Below the pieces are notes generated by a model. The model worked only from the letters and a program-made list of their open reading frames with translations, did no database searches and was not told where the DNA came from. A stretch of 64,000 nucleotides of DNA, taken from Streptomyces sp. NBC_00659. GTDB taxonomy: Bacteria > Actinomycetota > Actinomycetes > Streptomycetales > Streptomycetaceae. The translations under genes were made by a program, and so were the position numbers. Where the stretch lies: NCBI RefSeq assembly GCF_036226925.1, contig NZ_CP109031.1, forward strand, positions 6,014,001 to 6,078,000. Direction: 5' to 3'. Shown piece after piece: positions 15,887 to 25,385 of this stretch (position 1 is its first letter; every line of letters begins with the position of its first letter).

Positions 15887-17903
15887 GACGTCCCCGTATC
15901 TGCTCCAGCACGCCGACAACCCCGTCGACTGGTGGCCGTGGTCGGCCGAGGCCTTCGACGAGGCCCGCAGAAGCAACCGGCCCGTTCTGCTGAGCGTCGG
16001 ATACAGCAGCTGCCACTGGTGTCATGTCATGGCCCACGAGTCCTTCGAGGACGAGGCGACTGCCGCCTATCTGAACGAGCACTTCGTCAGCGTCAAGGTC
16101 GACCGCGAGGAACGGCCGGATGTCGACGCCGTCTACATGGAGGCGGTGCAGGCGGCGACCGGGCAGGGCGGCTGGCCGATGACCGTGTTCCTCACCCCCG
16201 ATGCCGAGCCCTTCTACTTCGGCACCTACTTCCCGCCCGAGCCGCGCCACGGCATGGCCTCCTTCCGGCAGGTGCTGGAGGGTGTGTCGACCGCCTGGAG
16301 CGACCGGCGGGACGAGGTCGCCGAGGTCGCCGGGAAGATCACGCGGGATCTCGCCGAGCGGGAGATGTCCTTCGGGGACAGCCGGGTGCCGGGCGAGGAG
16401 GAGCTGGCCGGCGCGCTGCTCGGGCTCACCCGGGACTACGACGCGGCGCGCGGCGGATTCGGCGGTGCGCCCAAGTTCCCGCCGTCCATGGTGATCGAGT
16501 TCCTGCTGCGCCACCACGCGCGGACCGGTTCCGAGGGCGCGCTTCAGATGGCCGTGGACACCTGTGAGCGGATGGCGCGCGGCGGTCTCTACGACCAGCT
16601 GGGCGGCGGATTCGCCCGCTATTCCGTCGACCGGGACTGGGTGATCCCCCACTTCGAAAAAATGCTCTATGACAACGCCCTCCTCTGCCGGGTCTACGCC
16701 CATCTCTGGCGTTCCACCGGGTCCGAGCTCGCGCGGCGGGTCGCGCTGGAGACGGCGGACTTCCTGGTGCGCGAACTCCGCACCGACGAGGGCGGGTTCG
16801 CCTCCGCGCTCGACGCCGACAGTGACGACGGCACCGGCAGGCACGTCGAGGGCGCCTACTACGTGTGGACGCCGGCGCAGTTGCGTGAGGTGCTCGGGGA
16901 CGCGGACGCCGAGTTCGCGGCGCGGTACTTCGGGGTCACCGAGGAGGGCACCTTCGAGGAAGGGGCCTCCGTGCTGCAACTGCCGCAGCAGGAAGGAATC
17001 TTCGACGCCGAGAGGCTCGCCTCGGTACGGGAGCGGCTGCTCGCGGCACGGGCCGGGCGGCCCGCCCCGGGGCGCGACGACAAGGTGGTCGCCGCCTGGA
17101 ACGGGCTCGCGGTGGCCGCCCTGGCGGAGACCGGCGCCTACTTCGGCCGCCCCGACCTGGTGGAGGCTGCGATCGGCGCCGCCGACCTGCTCGTACGGCT
17201 GCACATGGACGACCGGGCGCGCCTCGTCCGTACCAGCAAGGACGGCCGGGCCGGGGCCCACGCGGGGGTGCTGGAGGACTACGCGGACGTCGCCGAGGGC
17301 TTCCTCGCGCTGACGTCCGTGACCGGGGAAGGGGTCTGGCTGGAGTTCGCCGGGTTCCTGCTCGACCATGTCCTCGCGCAGTTCACGGACGCCGAGTCGG
17401 GTGCGCTGTACGACACGGCGGCCGACGCCGAGCGGCTGATCCGCCGCCCGCAGGATCCCACCGACAACGCGACGCCCTCGGGGTGGAGCGCGGCGGCCGG
17501 GGCGCTGCTGTCGTACAGCGCGCAGACCGGCGCGGAACCGCATCGCACCGCCGCCGAGCGGGCGCTCGGCGTGGTGAAGGCGCTGGGGCCCCGGGCGCCC
17601 CGCTTCATCGGGTGGGGGCTCGCGGTGGCCGAGGCGCTCCTCGACGGTCCCCGAGAGGTCGCGGTGGTGGGCGAGGCGGGCGATGCGGCCACAACGGCCT
17701 TGCGGCGTGCGGCACTTCTGGGCACCGCGCCGGGGGCCGTCGTGGCGGTGGGGGTGCCGGAGAGTGAGGAGCTGCCGCTGCTCGCCGGCCGTCCGCTGGT
17801 GGACGGGAAGCCGGCCGCGTACGTCTGCCGTAACTTCGTCTGCGACATCCCGACGACCGATCCCGACCGGCTTCGCGAGGTCCTGAACGGCCGAAACACG
17901 TAA
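15867..17903 (+). CDS. thioredoxin domain-containing protein (DUF255 / YyaL-like)
   Basis: The 678-aa protein has an N-terminal thioredoxin-fold DUF255 domain and an (alpha/alpha)6-barrel glucosidase-like region, as in YyaL and human SPATA20. The opening [21 protein letters not shown] (cut here as [21 protein letters not shown]) and the redox motif [16 protein letters not shown] (CxxC at about residues 48-51) are family signatures. FFGAPKFP-like FGGAPKFPP and the [17 protein letters not shown] block follow. The biochemical role is poorly known. The GTG at 15867 overlaps the regulator gene by 20 bp, so expression is coupled to it. Confidence 0.9.
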   Translation: MNRLAHETSPYLLQHADNPVDWWPWSAEAFDEARRSNRPVLLSVGYSSCHWCHVMAHESFEDEATAAYLNEHFVSVKVDREERPDVDAVYMEAVQAATGQGGWPMTVFLTPDAEPFYFGTYFPPEPRHGMASFRQVLEGVSTAWSDRRDEVAEVAGKITRDLAEREMSFGDSRVPGEEELAGALLGLTRDYDAARGGFGGAPKFPPSMVIEFLLRHHARTGSEGALQMAVDTCERMARGGLYDQLGGGFARYSVDRDWVIPHFEKMLYDNALLCRVYAHLWRSTGSELARRVALETADFLVRELRTDEGGFASALDADSDDGTGRHVEGAYYVWTPAQLREVLGDADAEFAARYFGVTEEGTFEEGASVLQLPQQEGIFDAERLASVRERLLAARAGRPAPGRDDKVVAAWNGLAVAALAETGAYFGRPDLVEAAIGAADLLVRLHMDDRARLVRTSKDGRAGAHAGVLEDYADVAEGFLALTSVTGEGVWLEFAGFLLDHVLAQFTDAESGALYDTAADAERLIRRPQDPTDNATPSGWSAAAGALLSYSAQTGAEPHRTAAERALGVVKALGPRAPRFIGWGLAVAEALLDGPREVAVVGEAGDAATTALRRAALLGTAPGAVVAVGVPESEELPLLAGRPLVDGKPAAYVCRNFVCDIPTTDPDRLREVLNGRNT

Positions 17904-18028
17904 CCCCCAACCGGTCCAAACGCCCCCAGAGAACGATTTGTTCGGCAATTTGGCCGAGCATGATGAAACACGCTCTTCATCGGAGCAACCCGTGTCCTTC
18001 ACAGATCGCCCATAGCTTCTGCGTGGGG

Positions 18029-18056
18029 TCGTGACAGCCATGACGTGCTGTCACGA
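18029..18056. promoter_or_regulatory. 10-bp dyad enclosing the annotated start of the GT2 gene
   Basis: TCGTGACAGC (18029-18038) and GCTGTCACGA (18047-18056) form a perfect dyad with an 8-nt centre. The GTG at 18031 and an ATG at 18040 fall inside it. Either the dyad is an RNA hairpin or operator controlling the operon, or the true start is further down, e.g. the TTG at 18085 after GGGGGGA. Confidence 0.5.
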
Positions 18057-19347
18057 CGGGGGTTTGGGGATCTGGGGGGATCTGTTGCTGACGTCTGTCT
18101 TCATCACTGCCGTCTCACTGGCACTCTTCTGCATGGCGGCCTTCACCCTGTGGTGGCAGATGCACGCGTGGCGTACGCCCGAAGTGCTGGCTTCCACCCG
18201 GTTCAGCAGTCCGGACGGGGGTGAGAGCCTGTCCTTCTCGCTGCTGCTGCCCGCGCGGCACGAGCAGGCGGTGCTCGACCACACCATCCAGCGACTGCTG
18301 GAATCCGGCCACACCGACTTCGAGATCGTCGTGATCGTGGGTCACGACGATCCGGAGACCGCGGAGGTGGCCCGGAGCGCGGAGGCACGCGATGCGCGGG
18401 TGCGGGTCGTCGTCGACCACCACGAGACGAAGAACAAGCCGAAGGCCATGAACACCGCCCTGCCGCACTGCCGCGGCGATGTGGTCGGGGTCTTCGACGC
18501 CGAGGACCAGGTGCATCCGGAGCTGCTGGCCCACGTCGACCACGCGTTCCGCACGACGGGCGCGGACGTCGTCCAGGGCGGGGTGCAGCTCATCAACTTC
18601 CACTCCAGCTGGTACAGCCTGCGCAACTGCCTGGAGTACTTCTTCTGGTTCCGCTCGCGCCTTCATCTGCACGCGCAGAAAGGGTTCATACCGCTCGGCG
18701 GCAACACCGTCTTCGTACGGACGGAGGTCCTGCGGGAGGCCGGCGGTTGGGACCCCGACTGCCTGGCGGAGGACTGCGACCTGGGCGTACGCCTGTCCAG
18801 CGTCGGCAAGAAGGTCGTCGTCGCGTACGACTCCGACATGGTGACCAAGGAGGAGACGCCCGGCTCGCTGGTGTCGCTGCTCAAGCAGCGCACCCGGTGG
18901 AACCAGGGCTTCCTGCAGGTCTACCGCAAGCGCGACTGGAGACAACTGCCCACCTTCGGACAGCGGTTGCTCGCCCGCTACACGCTGATGACGCCGTACC
19001 TCCAGGCGGTCTCCGGGGTGATCATCCCGCTCAACGTGGCGGTCGCCCTCTTCCTCGACGTGCCCGTCGGGATCGCCTTCGTCACGTTCCTGCCGGCCGT
19101 GACCGCCCTGGTCACCTTCGTCTTCGAAATCGTCGGGCTGCACGACTTCGGCAAGCAGTACGGGCTTCGCGTGCGCTTCGTGCACTACCTGAAGCTCGTC
19201 GTCGGCGGCCCCTTCTACCAGGTGCTGCTGGCAGGTGCCGCCGTGCGCGCCGTCTGGCGTGAGCAACGGGGCCGCAACGACTGGGAGTTGACCAGTCACG
19301 TCGGCGCGCATCTCACCGACGCGATCCGAGAGGACGTTCCCGCGTGA
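18031..19347 (+). CDS. membrane-anchored GT2 glycosyltransferase, synthase-like
   Basis: This polysaccharide-synthase-type glycosyltransferase of 438 aa (if GTG 18031 is used) has several clear parts. A transmembrane helix covers about residues 20-42. The cytoplasmic GT-A domain has NKPKAMNTAL, D156-A-E-D (DxD metal site), GGNTVFVR, AEDCDLG (catalytic acid, about residue 250) and Q286RTRW. The last motif is the processive-synthase QxxRW form that binds the growing chain. Three to four transmembrane helices follow (about 315-420). It resembles cellulose/hyaluronan synthase relatives but lacks a PilZ domain. It heads a coupled operon with two more glycosyltransferases and a copper radical oxidase, overlapping the next gene by 4 bp. 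The sugar donor cannot be told. Confidence 0.88.
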   Translation: MTAMTCCHDGGLGIWGDLLLTSVFITAVSLALFCMAAFTLWWQMHAWRTPEVLASTRFSSPDGGESLSFSLLLPARHEQAVLDHTIQRLLESGHTDFEIVVIVGHDDPETAEVARSAEARDARVRVVVDHHETKNKPKAMNTALPHCRGDVVGVFDAEDQVHPELLAHVDHAFRTTGADVVQGGVQLINFHSSWYSLRNCLEYFFWFRSRLHLHAQKGFIPLGGNTVFVRTEVLREAGGWDPDCLAEDCDLGVRLSSVGKKVVVAYDSDMVTKEETPGSLVSLLKQRTRWNQGFLQVYRKRDWRQLPTFGQRLLARYTLMTPYLQAVSGVIIPLNVAVALFLDVPVGIAFVTFLPAVTALVTFVFEIVGLHDFGKQYGLRVRFVHYLKLVVGGPFYQVLLAGAAVRAVWREQRGRNDWELTSHVGAHLTDAIREDVPA

Positions 19348-21014
19348 CCTCCACCCTTCCCGCGGCGACCACACCCACGGTCCCCGCGCAGCGGCCTCCT
19401 GCGCCCAAAATCGTCTCGACGTCCCTCGCGGCACCGCGGTTTCGCAGCTCGCGCGCCGATCTGATCCTGTGTGCGGTGCTGCTCGCCGCGATCCTCCTCG
19501 TGCAGGGCTGGAACATCTCCGCCTACCCGGCCCTCAGCGACGACGAGGGCACCTACCTCGCCCAGGCCTGGGCCGTCCAGCACGGCAAGGGCCTGGCCCA
19601 CTACACGTACTGGTACGACCATCCGCCGCTCGGCTGGATCCAGATAGCCCTGCTGACCTGGATCCCCGCGCACATCAGCCCGTCCCTGATGACGGTGGGC
19701 TCGATGCGCTTCGCGATGCTCGTGGTCAGCGCGGTGAGCGCGGTCCTGCTGTACGTCCTCGCGCGCCGGCTGTCGCTGCCGCGGTGGGCGGCCGGGCTCG
19801 CGATGGTCCTCTTCGGGCTCTCGCCGCTCTCGGTCGTGCTCCAGCGGGAGATCTTCCTCGACAACATCGCGGTGATGTGGACGCTGCTCGCGTTCTGCCT
19901 GGCCGCCTCGCCGAGCCGTCATCTCTGGCACCACTTCGGCGCGGGCCTCGCGGCCGCCGCCGCCGTGCTGACCAAGGAGACGATGCTCGTCATCCTGCCC
20001 GCGCTGTTCGTCACGATGTGGCGGCACAGCCACCGCGACACCCGCAAGTTCGCGCTCACCGGCGCCGTCACGGCATGTGTGCTGATCGGCACCGCGTATC
20101 CGCTGTTCGCCCTGCTCAAGGGTGAGTTGTTCCCCGGCGGAGGACATGTCTCGCTCTGGGAGGGCATCACCTACCAGATGAGCCGCCCCGGTTCCGGATT
20201 CGTCCTGGAACGCGGCACCGGTTCGTACGGGGTCCTGCATTCCTGGCTGTACTACGACCGGGTCCTGCCGCTCGGCGGACTCGCGGGCGCGCTGCTGCTC
20301 CTGGTCACCTTCCGCTGGTCGGTGACGGCCCGCGCCCTGGCCGGGCCCGCGCTCACCGTGGCGGTCCTCGCCGTGGTGGCGCTGCGCCCGAACGGCTACC
20401 TGCCCGCGATGTACGTGATCCAGGCGCTCCCCTTCCTCGCCCTCGTCCTCGCCGGAGGCACCGCGAGCGTGGCCCACGCCGTGCTGCGCAGACGGCGGAC
20501 CGAGCAGGAGCGGACGTATGTGACCTGGGGGCGGCGCGGGCTGGCCGCGGTACTGGTGGTGGCCGCGGGCGCCTATGTCGTGCCCCGCTGGTACGACGGT
20601 GACCGCACCGCCATGACGGCCGACGCCAACGCCCCCTACCGGGCGGCCTCCTCATGGCTGCGGACCGAGGTGAAGGACCCCGGGGACACCCGGGTCCTGG
20701 TCGACGACGCGCTCTGGCTCGACCTCGTGCACGACGGCTACCGGCCGGGCCTCGGCGTCATCTGGTTCTACAAGGCCGACCTCGACCCCGCGGTCACCAA
20801 GACGATGCCGCGGGGCTGGAAGGACCTCGACTACGTGGTCGCCTCCCCGACGGTACGGCGTGACGCGCCCGACCTGCCGAACGTGAAGGCCGCGATGGAG
20901 CACTCCACGCCTGTCGCCACGTTCGGCACGGGCGAGGACCGCGTCGAGATCCGGCGGATCGACGACAACGACGACACCACCACCACCGTCCGTTCTTCCG
21001 GAGGCGATCGATGA
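19344..21014 (+). CDS. GT-C family membrane glycosyltransferase (ArnT/PMT-like)
   Basis: The 556-aa polytopic protein has about ten transmembrane helices. An N-terminal external loop carries the acidic motif ALSDDEGTYLAQA (about residues 57-69), matching the DE/DD catalytic motif of GT39/GT83 enzymes that use polyprenol-phosphate sugars. A YDHPPLGW block follows, as in ArnT-like proteins. The C-terminal ~120 residues are soluble and external (VLVDDALWLDL...). Its GTG overlaps the upstream GT2 stop, and its TGA overlaps the next ATG. The next gene encodes a polyprenol-phosphate glycosyltransferase, so the two probably form a donor-maker and donor-user pair. Confidence 0.88.
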   Translation: MTSTLPAATTPTVPAQRPPAPKIVSTSLAAPRFRSSRADLILCAVLLAAILLVQGWNISAYPALSDDEGTYLAQAWAVQHGKGLAHYTYWYDHPPLGWIQIALLTWIPAHISPSLMTVGSMRFAMLVVSAVSAVLLYVLARRLSLPRWAAGLAMVLFGLSPLSVVLQREIFLDNIAVMWTLLAFCLAASPSRHLWHHFGAGLAAAAAVLTKETMLVILPALFVTMWRHSHRDTRKFALTGAVTACVLIGTAYPLFALLKGELFPGGGHVSLWEGITYQMSRPGSGFVLERGTGSYGVLHSWLYYDRVLPLGGLAGALLLLVTFRWSVTARALAGPALTVAVLAVVALRPNGYLPAMYVIQALPFLALVLAGGTASVAHAVLRRRRTEQERTYVTWGRRGLAAVLVVAAGAYVVPRWYDGDRTAMTADANAPYRAASSWLRTEVKDPGDTRVLVDDALWLDLVHDGYRPGLGVIWFYKADLDPAVTKTMPRGWKDLDYVVASPTVRRDAPDLPNVKAAMEHSTPVATFGTGEDRVEIRRIDDNDDTTTTVRSSGGDR

Positions 21015-22216
21015 GCAGCTTCGAGAGCACCGCACCGCAGGAACTGGCCGATCCGGCCGTACGTGCCGCCGAGGTCCCGGAGCCGGGCGCCGTCACCGTC
21101 GTCGTACCGACCTTCAACGAGTCGGCGAACATAAGGCAGTTGCTGCGGCAGATCACCGAGTCCGTGCCGGCCCGGCTGCCCTGCGAGGTCGTCTTCGTGG
21201 ACGACTCCACCGACGACACCCCCGAGGTGATCACCGAGGCGGCGCGGGACTGTCCGTTCCCGGTGACCGTGCTGCACCGCGAGACGCCCGAGGGCGGGCT
21301 CGGCGGCGCGGTCGTGGAGGGGCTGAAGGCGGCGACCTCCCAGTGGATCGTCGTCATGGACGGGGACTGCCAGCATCCGCCCTCCCTGATACCGGAGTTG
21401 ATCGCCTCGGGGGAGCGTGCGAACGCGGGCCTCGTGGTCGCGAGCCGGTACATCAAGGGCGGCAGCCGGGAAGGGCTCGCGGGCGGCTACCGGATCGCGG
21501 TGTCGCGCGGAGCGACCTGGCTGACCAAGTCGCTCTTCCCGCGCAGGCTGCGGGGCATCAGCGATCCGATGAGCGGGTTCTTCGCGATCCGGCGCAGCGC
21601 GGTGACCGCCGAGGTCCTGCGGCCGCTCGGCTACAAGATCCTGCTCGAACTCGCCGTACGCAGCCGTCCCCGCCAGGTCACCGAGGTGCCGTTCGTCTTC
21701 CAGGACCGCTTCGCGGGAGAGTCCAAGTCGAGCGCGCGGGAGGGCTTCCGGTTCCTGCGCCATCTCGTCGGGCTGCGGACCGCCTCGCCGGTGGCCCGCA
21801 TGGTGGTCTTCGGGCTGATCGGCGCCACCGGTTTCGTGCCGAACCTGCTCGGGCTGTACGCCCTCACGGCCGCCGGACTGCACTACGTACCGGCGGAGAT
21901 CCTCGCCAACCAGCTCGGCGTGGCCTGGAACTTCCTGCTGATCGAGCATCTGCTGTTCCGGGAGCGACGCAAGCACCGCAGCCGCTGGGACCGCATGGGC
22001 CGGTTCGCGCTGCTCGCCAACGCCGATCTGCTGCTGCGCATCCCGCTGATCGCGCTCTTCGTCGACCGCTTCGACATGGGCGCCCTGTCCGCCACGGCAC
22101 TGGCCCTGGTGACGACCTTCGTTCTGCGCTTCGCCGGCACCGAAGCGCTGGTCTATCTGCCGCGCCGCAGCCGCGAGAGCGGGCACGGAGGCCGTACCGC
22201 GAGGAGGACCGTGTGA
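21011..22216 (+). CDS. polyprenol-phosphate glycosyltransferase (DPM1-like) fused to GtrA
   Basis: This is a two-domain protein of 401 aa. Residues ~20-255 are a GT2 domain of the dolichol-phosphate-mannose synthase type (VVVPTFNESANIRQLL, VFVDDSTDDTPEV, MDGDCQHPP with the DxD-like site, SRYIKGG, MSGFFAIRR). Residues ~265-390 are a GtrA-like four-helix membrane domain (FGLIGATGFVPNLLGLYAL, NQLGVAWNFLLIEHLLFRE), often linked to flipping or supply of lipid-linked sugars. It probably makes polyprenyl-phosphate hexose for the GT-C enzyme encoded just upstream. ATGA overlap on the left and GTGA overlap on the right. Confidence 0.9.
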   Translation: MSSFESTAPQELADPAVRAAEVPEPGAVTVVVPTFNESANIRQLLRQITESVPARLPCEVVFVDDSTDDTPEVITEAARDCPFPVTVLHRETPEGGLGGAVVEGLKAATSQWIVVMDGDCQHPPSLIPELIASGERANAGLVVASRYIKGGSREGLAGGYRIAVSRGATWLTKSLFPRRLRGISDPMSGFFAIRRSAVTAEVLRPLGYKILLELAVRSRPRQVTEVPFVFQDRFAGESKSSAREGFRFLRHLVGLRTASPVARMVVFGLIGATGFVPNLLGLYALTAAGLHYVPAEILANQLGVAWNFLLIEHLLFRERRKHRSRWDRMGRFALLANADLLLRIPLIALFVDRFDMGALSATALALVTTFVLRFAGTEALVYLPRRSRESGHGGRTARRTV

Positions 22217-24624
22217 GATTCCGGGTGAGACCGCGACGCAGAACGTCACTTCTGGCCGTGACAGGTCTGGCCGCCGGGCTGCTGCTCGTGTCACCGCAGC
22301 CCGCGTCGGCCGTCAACCTGGTCACGAACCCGGGCTTCGAGACCGCCGGCACGGACGGCATGCCGTCCTGCTGGGAGAAGTCCGGCTGGGGCGACAACGA
22401 CTTCACCTTCGCGACCGTGACCGACGCCCATTCCGGTTCCCAGGCCATGAAGGTGACGCTGACGCGCCGGGTGGACGGCGACCGCAAGGCGCTGATCACC
22501 GAGTCCGCCGCGTGCGCGCCGGTGGTCACCGTGGGCAAGCAGTACGATCTCGGGCTCTACTACAAGACGACGACCCCGGACGCGGCGATCACGCTCTTCC
22601 GGCACGACACCACGGCGGGCTGGCAGTACTGGACCGACCTGAAGACCCTGGACATGGCGGCGGCCTGGACCGGGGCGACGGTGCGCACCCCGGTCGTCCC
22701 GGCGGGCACCGACCGGATCACCTGGGGCGTCTCTGTGTATGGCACGGGCTCCGCGACCACAGACGACTACACGATGGAACAGGTCTCCGACCCCGTTCCG
22801 CCGGCCACCTGTACCGGCACGGCCGAGGAGTGCGCGAACGGGAAGTGGACGGTCCTGCCGACCCAGAACCCGGTCCGCTCCATGCACTCCGTCGTCCTCA
22901 ACAACGGCAAGGTGCTGCTGATCGCGGGCTCGGGGAACAGCGAGGAGAACTTCGCCGCGGGAACCTTCACGTCGGCGGTCTACAACCCGGCGACCGGCTC
23001 GTACAAGGTGATCCCCACCCCCAAGGACATGTTCTGCGCCGGGCACGTCCAGCTCGCCGACGGGCGGGTGCTGGTGATGAGCGGCAACAAGGCCTTCCCG
23101 GTCGTGGGCGGTCACGGCTACGAGGGGTACAAGGACTCGTACGTCTTCGACCCGGTCACCGAGACGTACGGCAAGACCAACGACATGAACGACGGTCACT
23201 GGTATCCGTCGGCGACCGAGCTGGGCAACGGCGACATCATCTCGTTCGGCGGTCTGCGCGAGGACTCGTCGGGTTCGGTGACCGCCGAGCGGTGGTCGAA
23301 CGCCCAGCAGCAGTGGCTGCCGCTGTGGCAGGTCAACCAGACGTGGTCGTTCTGGGGCCTGTACCCGTCGATGATCCTGATGCAGGACGGCCGGCTCTTC
23401 TACTCGGGCAGCCATGTCTTCGGCAACGGCACCCCGGGCACCGGCTCGGCGATCTACGACTACGACGCCAACACCACGACCGCGGTCCCCGGGCTGCAGA
23501 ACAAGGACGAGCGCGACCAGTCCGCGAGCGTGCTGCTGCCTCCCGCGCAGGACCAGAAGGTCCTCACCCTCGGCGGCGGCAACATCGACTCGAACCCGGC
23601 CGCGAACCGGCTCACCGACATCATCGACCTCAAGGCCGCCGACCCGGCGTACACGATGGGCCCGCCGATCCCGCAGGGCACGGTGGACCTCGGAACCGGC
23701 AAGGTCGCCCAGACCGGCGCCCAGGGGAAGATGTACGTCTCCGCCGTCCTGCTGCCCGACGGCAAGGTCCTGGAGACGGGCGGCGGACTGCACAACCGCG
23801 CCGACCCGGTCTTCGAGGCGTCGATCTTCGACCCGGCGACCTCGGCCTTCGACCCGGTGGCCGCCGACCCGGAGGCGCGCGGCTATCACTCCTCCGCGTT
23901 CCTGCTGCCCGACGGCCGCGTGATGGCCACCGGTGACAACCCGGGCAACGGCACCTGGAACCACGACGTGTCCATCTACACTCCGCCGTACCTCCTCAAG
24001 GGCACCCGCCCGACGATCACCTCGGTGATCGACAACGAGTGGGTGTACGGGGACACGCAGCGCATCACCGTCGACCGGCCCGTCGTGAAGGCGGAGTTGA
24101 TCCGGCCGGCCGCCGTGACCCATTCCTCCGACCCCAATCAGCGGTTCGTGGACCTGCCGCTGAGCGTGGACGGCAACAACGTCGACCTCAATGTGACGAG
24201 CAACCCCAACATGGCGCCGCCCGGCTGGTACATGCTCTTCGCGGTCGACGCCAACGGCGTTCCGTCGGTGGCCAAGTGGGTGCATCTCCAGGGGCCGTCC
24301 GCGCTCGCGGGGGACACCGCCTCGGCGCACGTCCACTCCTTCGCCGACTCCCTCGAGGGCACCGTCACGGAGCCGGGCAGGAAGAAGACCTCGCAGAAGG
24401 TGTCCACGACCATCTCGGGCTGCGACCGCCACTACGGCACGGTCAACGTCTGTGTGCCGACGGTCTTCCCGGAGGGGGTGAAGAAGACGACGGCCTCCCG
24501 CTGCGCCTGGCTGAAGAAGAACGACTACGGGCGGCTGAGGATCAACGGCAAGGACGATCCGCTCGGACTCGACCCCAGCGGGGACGGGCTGGCCTGCGGG
24601 GCAAGGGATCTGATCAGGCGCTGA
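22213..24624 (+). CDS. secreted copper radical oxidase (galactose/glyoxal-oxidase-like)
   Basis: The 803-aa secreted enzyme is likely to oxidise an aldehyde or primary alcohol and make H2O2. A signal peptide (residues 1-33; basic MRFRVRPRRR start, AXA-type PASA end) is followed by a jelly-roll carbohydrate-binding-like domain (about 35-190). A Kelch-propeller oxidase domain with a DUF1929 end comes next (about 200-710). All active-site residues are visible: Cys275 (FCAGH) and Tyr331 (HWYPS), which would form the thioether cofactor, Tyr558-His559 (RGYHSS) and His637 (VTHSS). The C-terminal ~65 residues are an Excalibur-like module (RCAWL, DPSGDGLACG), absent from classical GlxA. The GTG start overlaps the upstream glycosyltransferase stop. 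Function on the glycan made by its neighbours is inference. Confidence 0.9.
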   Translation: MRFRVRPRRRTSLLAVTGLAAGLLLVSPQPASAVNLVTNPGFETAGTDGMPSCWEKSGWGDNDFTFATVTDAHSGSQAMKVTLTRRVDGDRKALITESAACAPVVTVGKQYDLGLYYKTTTPDAAITLFRHDTTAGWQYWTDLKTLDMAAAWTGATVRTPVVPAGTDRITWGVSVYGTGSATTDDYTMEQVSDPVPPATCTGTAEECANGKWTVLPTQNPVRSMHSVVLNNGKVLLIAGSGNSEENFAAGTFTSAVYNPATGSYKVIPTPKDMFCAGHVQLADGRVLVMSGNKAFPVVGGHGYEGYKDSYVFDPVTETYGKTNDMNDGHWYPSATELGNGDIISFGGLREDSSGSVTAERWSNAQQQWLPLWQVNQTWSFWGLYPSMILMQDGRLFYSGSHVFGNGTPGTGSAIYDYDANTTTAVPGLQNKDERDQSASVLLPPAQDQKVLTLGGGNIDSNPAANRLTDIIDLKAADPAYTMGPPIPQGTVDLGTGKVAQTGAQGKMYVSAVLLPDGKVLETGGGLHNRADPVFEASIFDPATSAFDPVAADPEARGYHSSAFLLPDGRVMATGDNPGNGTWNHDVSIYTPPYLLKGTRPTITSVIDNEWVYGDTQRITVDRPVVKAELIRPAAVTHSSDPNQRFVDLPLSVDGNNVDLNVTSNPNMAPPGWYMLFAVDANGVPSVAKWVHLQGPSALAGDTASAHVHSFADSLEGTVTEPGRKKTSQKVSTTISGCDRHYGTVNVCVPTVFPEGVKKTTASRCAWLKKNDYGRLRINGKDDPLGLDPSGDGLACGARDLIRR

Positions 24625-24655
24625 GTGTCATCCGCGGGGCTCCGGGGCCTGTCCC

Positions 24656-25381
24656 TCAGGTCCCGAACTCCGCGAGGGCGCGCTCCACGACGGTCTCCAG
24701 CCGGTCGTGGTGCGCGCCCTTCCAGTAGGCGCGCCCGCACTCGGCGCACTGCGCGAAGACGTCGTACGACCGCTCGGTGCCGCTCTCCAGCTGGTCCGCG
24801 ACCTGTTCCTTGGTGGCCTTCGCGAGCAGGCCGTTGCACGCGGTGCAGCGCGACCAGGGTCTCAGCTCGGGCGCGAACCGGCCCAGGACGTCACGGAGTT
24901 GGTCGTCGGGCTGGGTGCTGTAGACGAAGCCGCCGGCCCACAGCTCGCGGCGGTGCAGCAGCCCGCGGTCACGGCTGAGCAGGACGCGCCGCTCGGCCGC
25001 CGAACGGGCGGCGAGCGCCGGGTCGCCGATGTCGGTGGACTCGTACGCCGTGTCGACGCCGAGCAGGCGCATCCGGCGGGCCAGGGTGCCGAGATGGACG
25101 TCCAGGAGGAAGCGCAGCGGCGCGCCGGGGACGCGCTGCGGGCGTTCGACGGCGCGGACCCGCACCGTCTCGTCCGCCGCCGGGATGTGCGAGAAGGGAA
25201 CCTCGCGCCCGTCCACGACCAGGGCGCCGACCTCGGTGAGCGGGACGCCCAGCGACTCGACGACATGGCCGAGGGTGGAGGAGCCGTCGGTGCCGACGGG
25301 GCTGTTTCCCGTACGGCGGGCGTGCGGGACGAACAGCCCCAGTTCGGGGGCGAATTCGATGTGGATCTCCGGTCCGTTCAC
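24656..25381 (-). CDS. Mut7-C RNase/PIN-like domain protein with N-terminal ubiquitin-like fold
   Basis: The 241-aa protein joins a ThiS/ubiquitin-like N-terminal domain (about residues 1-80, IHIEFAPELGLFVP ... AVERP) to a Mut7-C PIN-like nuclease domain. The latter begins FLLDVHLGTLARRMRLLGVDT, with conserved acidic residues and LLSRDRGLL, and ends in a zinc ribbon (CTACN ... CAECGRAYWKG). The ubiquitin/Mut7-C combination is known in bacteria and is thought to act on RNA. Its start is 4 bp from the TetR stop and lies on the same strand downstream, so co-transcription with the TetR-MFS genes is possible. Confidence 0.85.
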   Translation of the reverse strand: MNGPEIHIEFAPELGLFVPHARRTGNSPVGTDGSSTLGHVVESLGVPLTEVGALVVDGREVPFSHIPAADETVRVRAVERPQRVPGAPLRFLLDVHLGTLARRMRLLGVDTAYESTDIGDPALAARSAAERRVLLSRDRGLLHRRELWAGGFVYSTQPDDQLRDVLGRFAPELRPWSRCTACNGLLAKATKEQVADQLESGTERSYDVFAQCAECGRAYWKGAHHDRLETVVERALAEFGT

Positions 25382-25385
25382 CCGG

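Noticed and set aside
22291..24432. 713-codon - strand frame opposite the copper radical oxidase
   Set aside because: The + strand reading has all active-site motifs and a signal peptide. The antisense product is repetitive Arg/Gly/Val with no recognisable fold.
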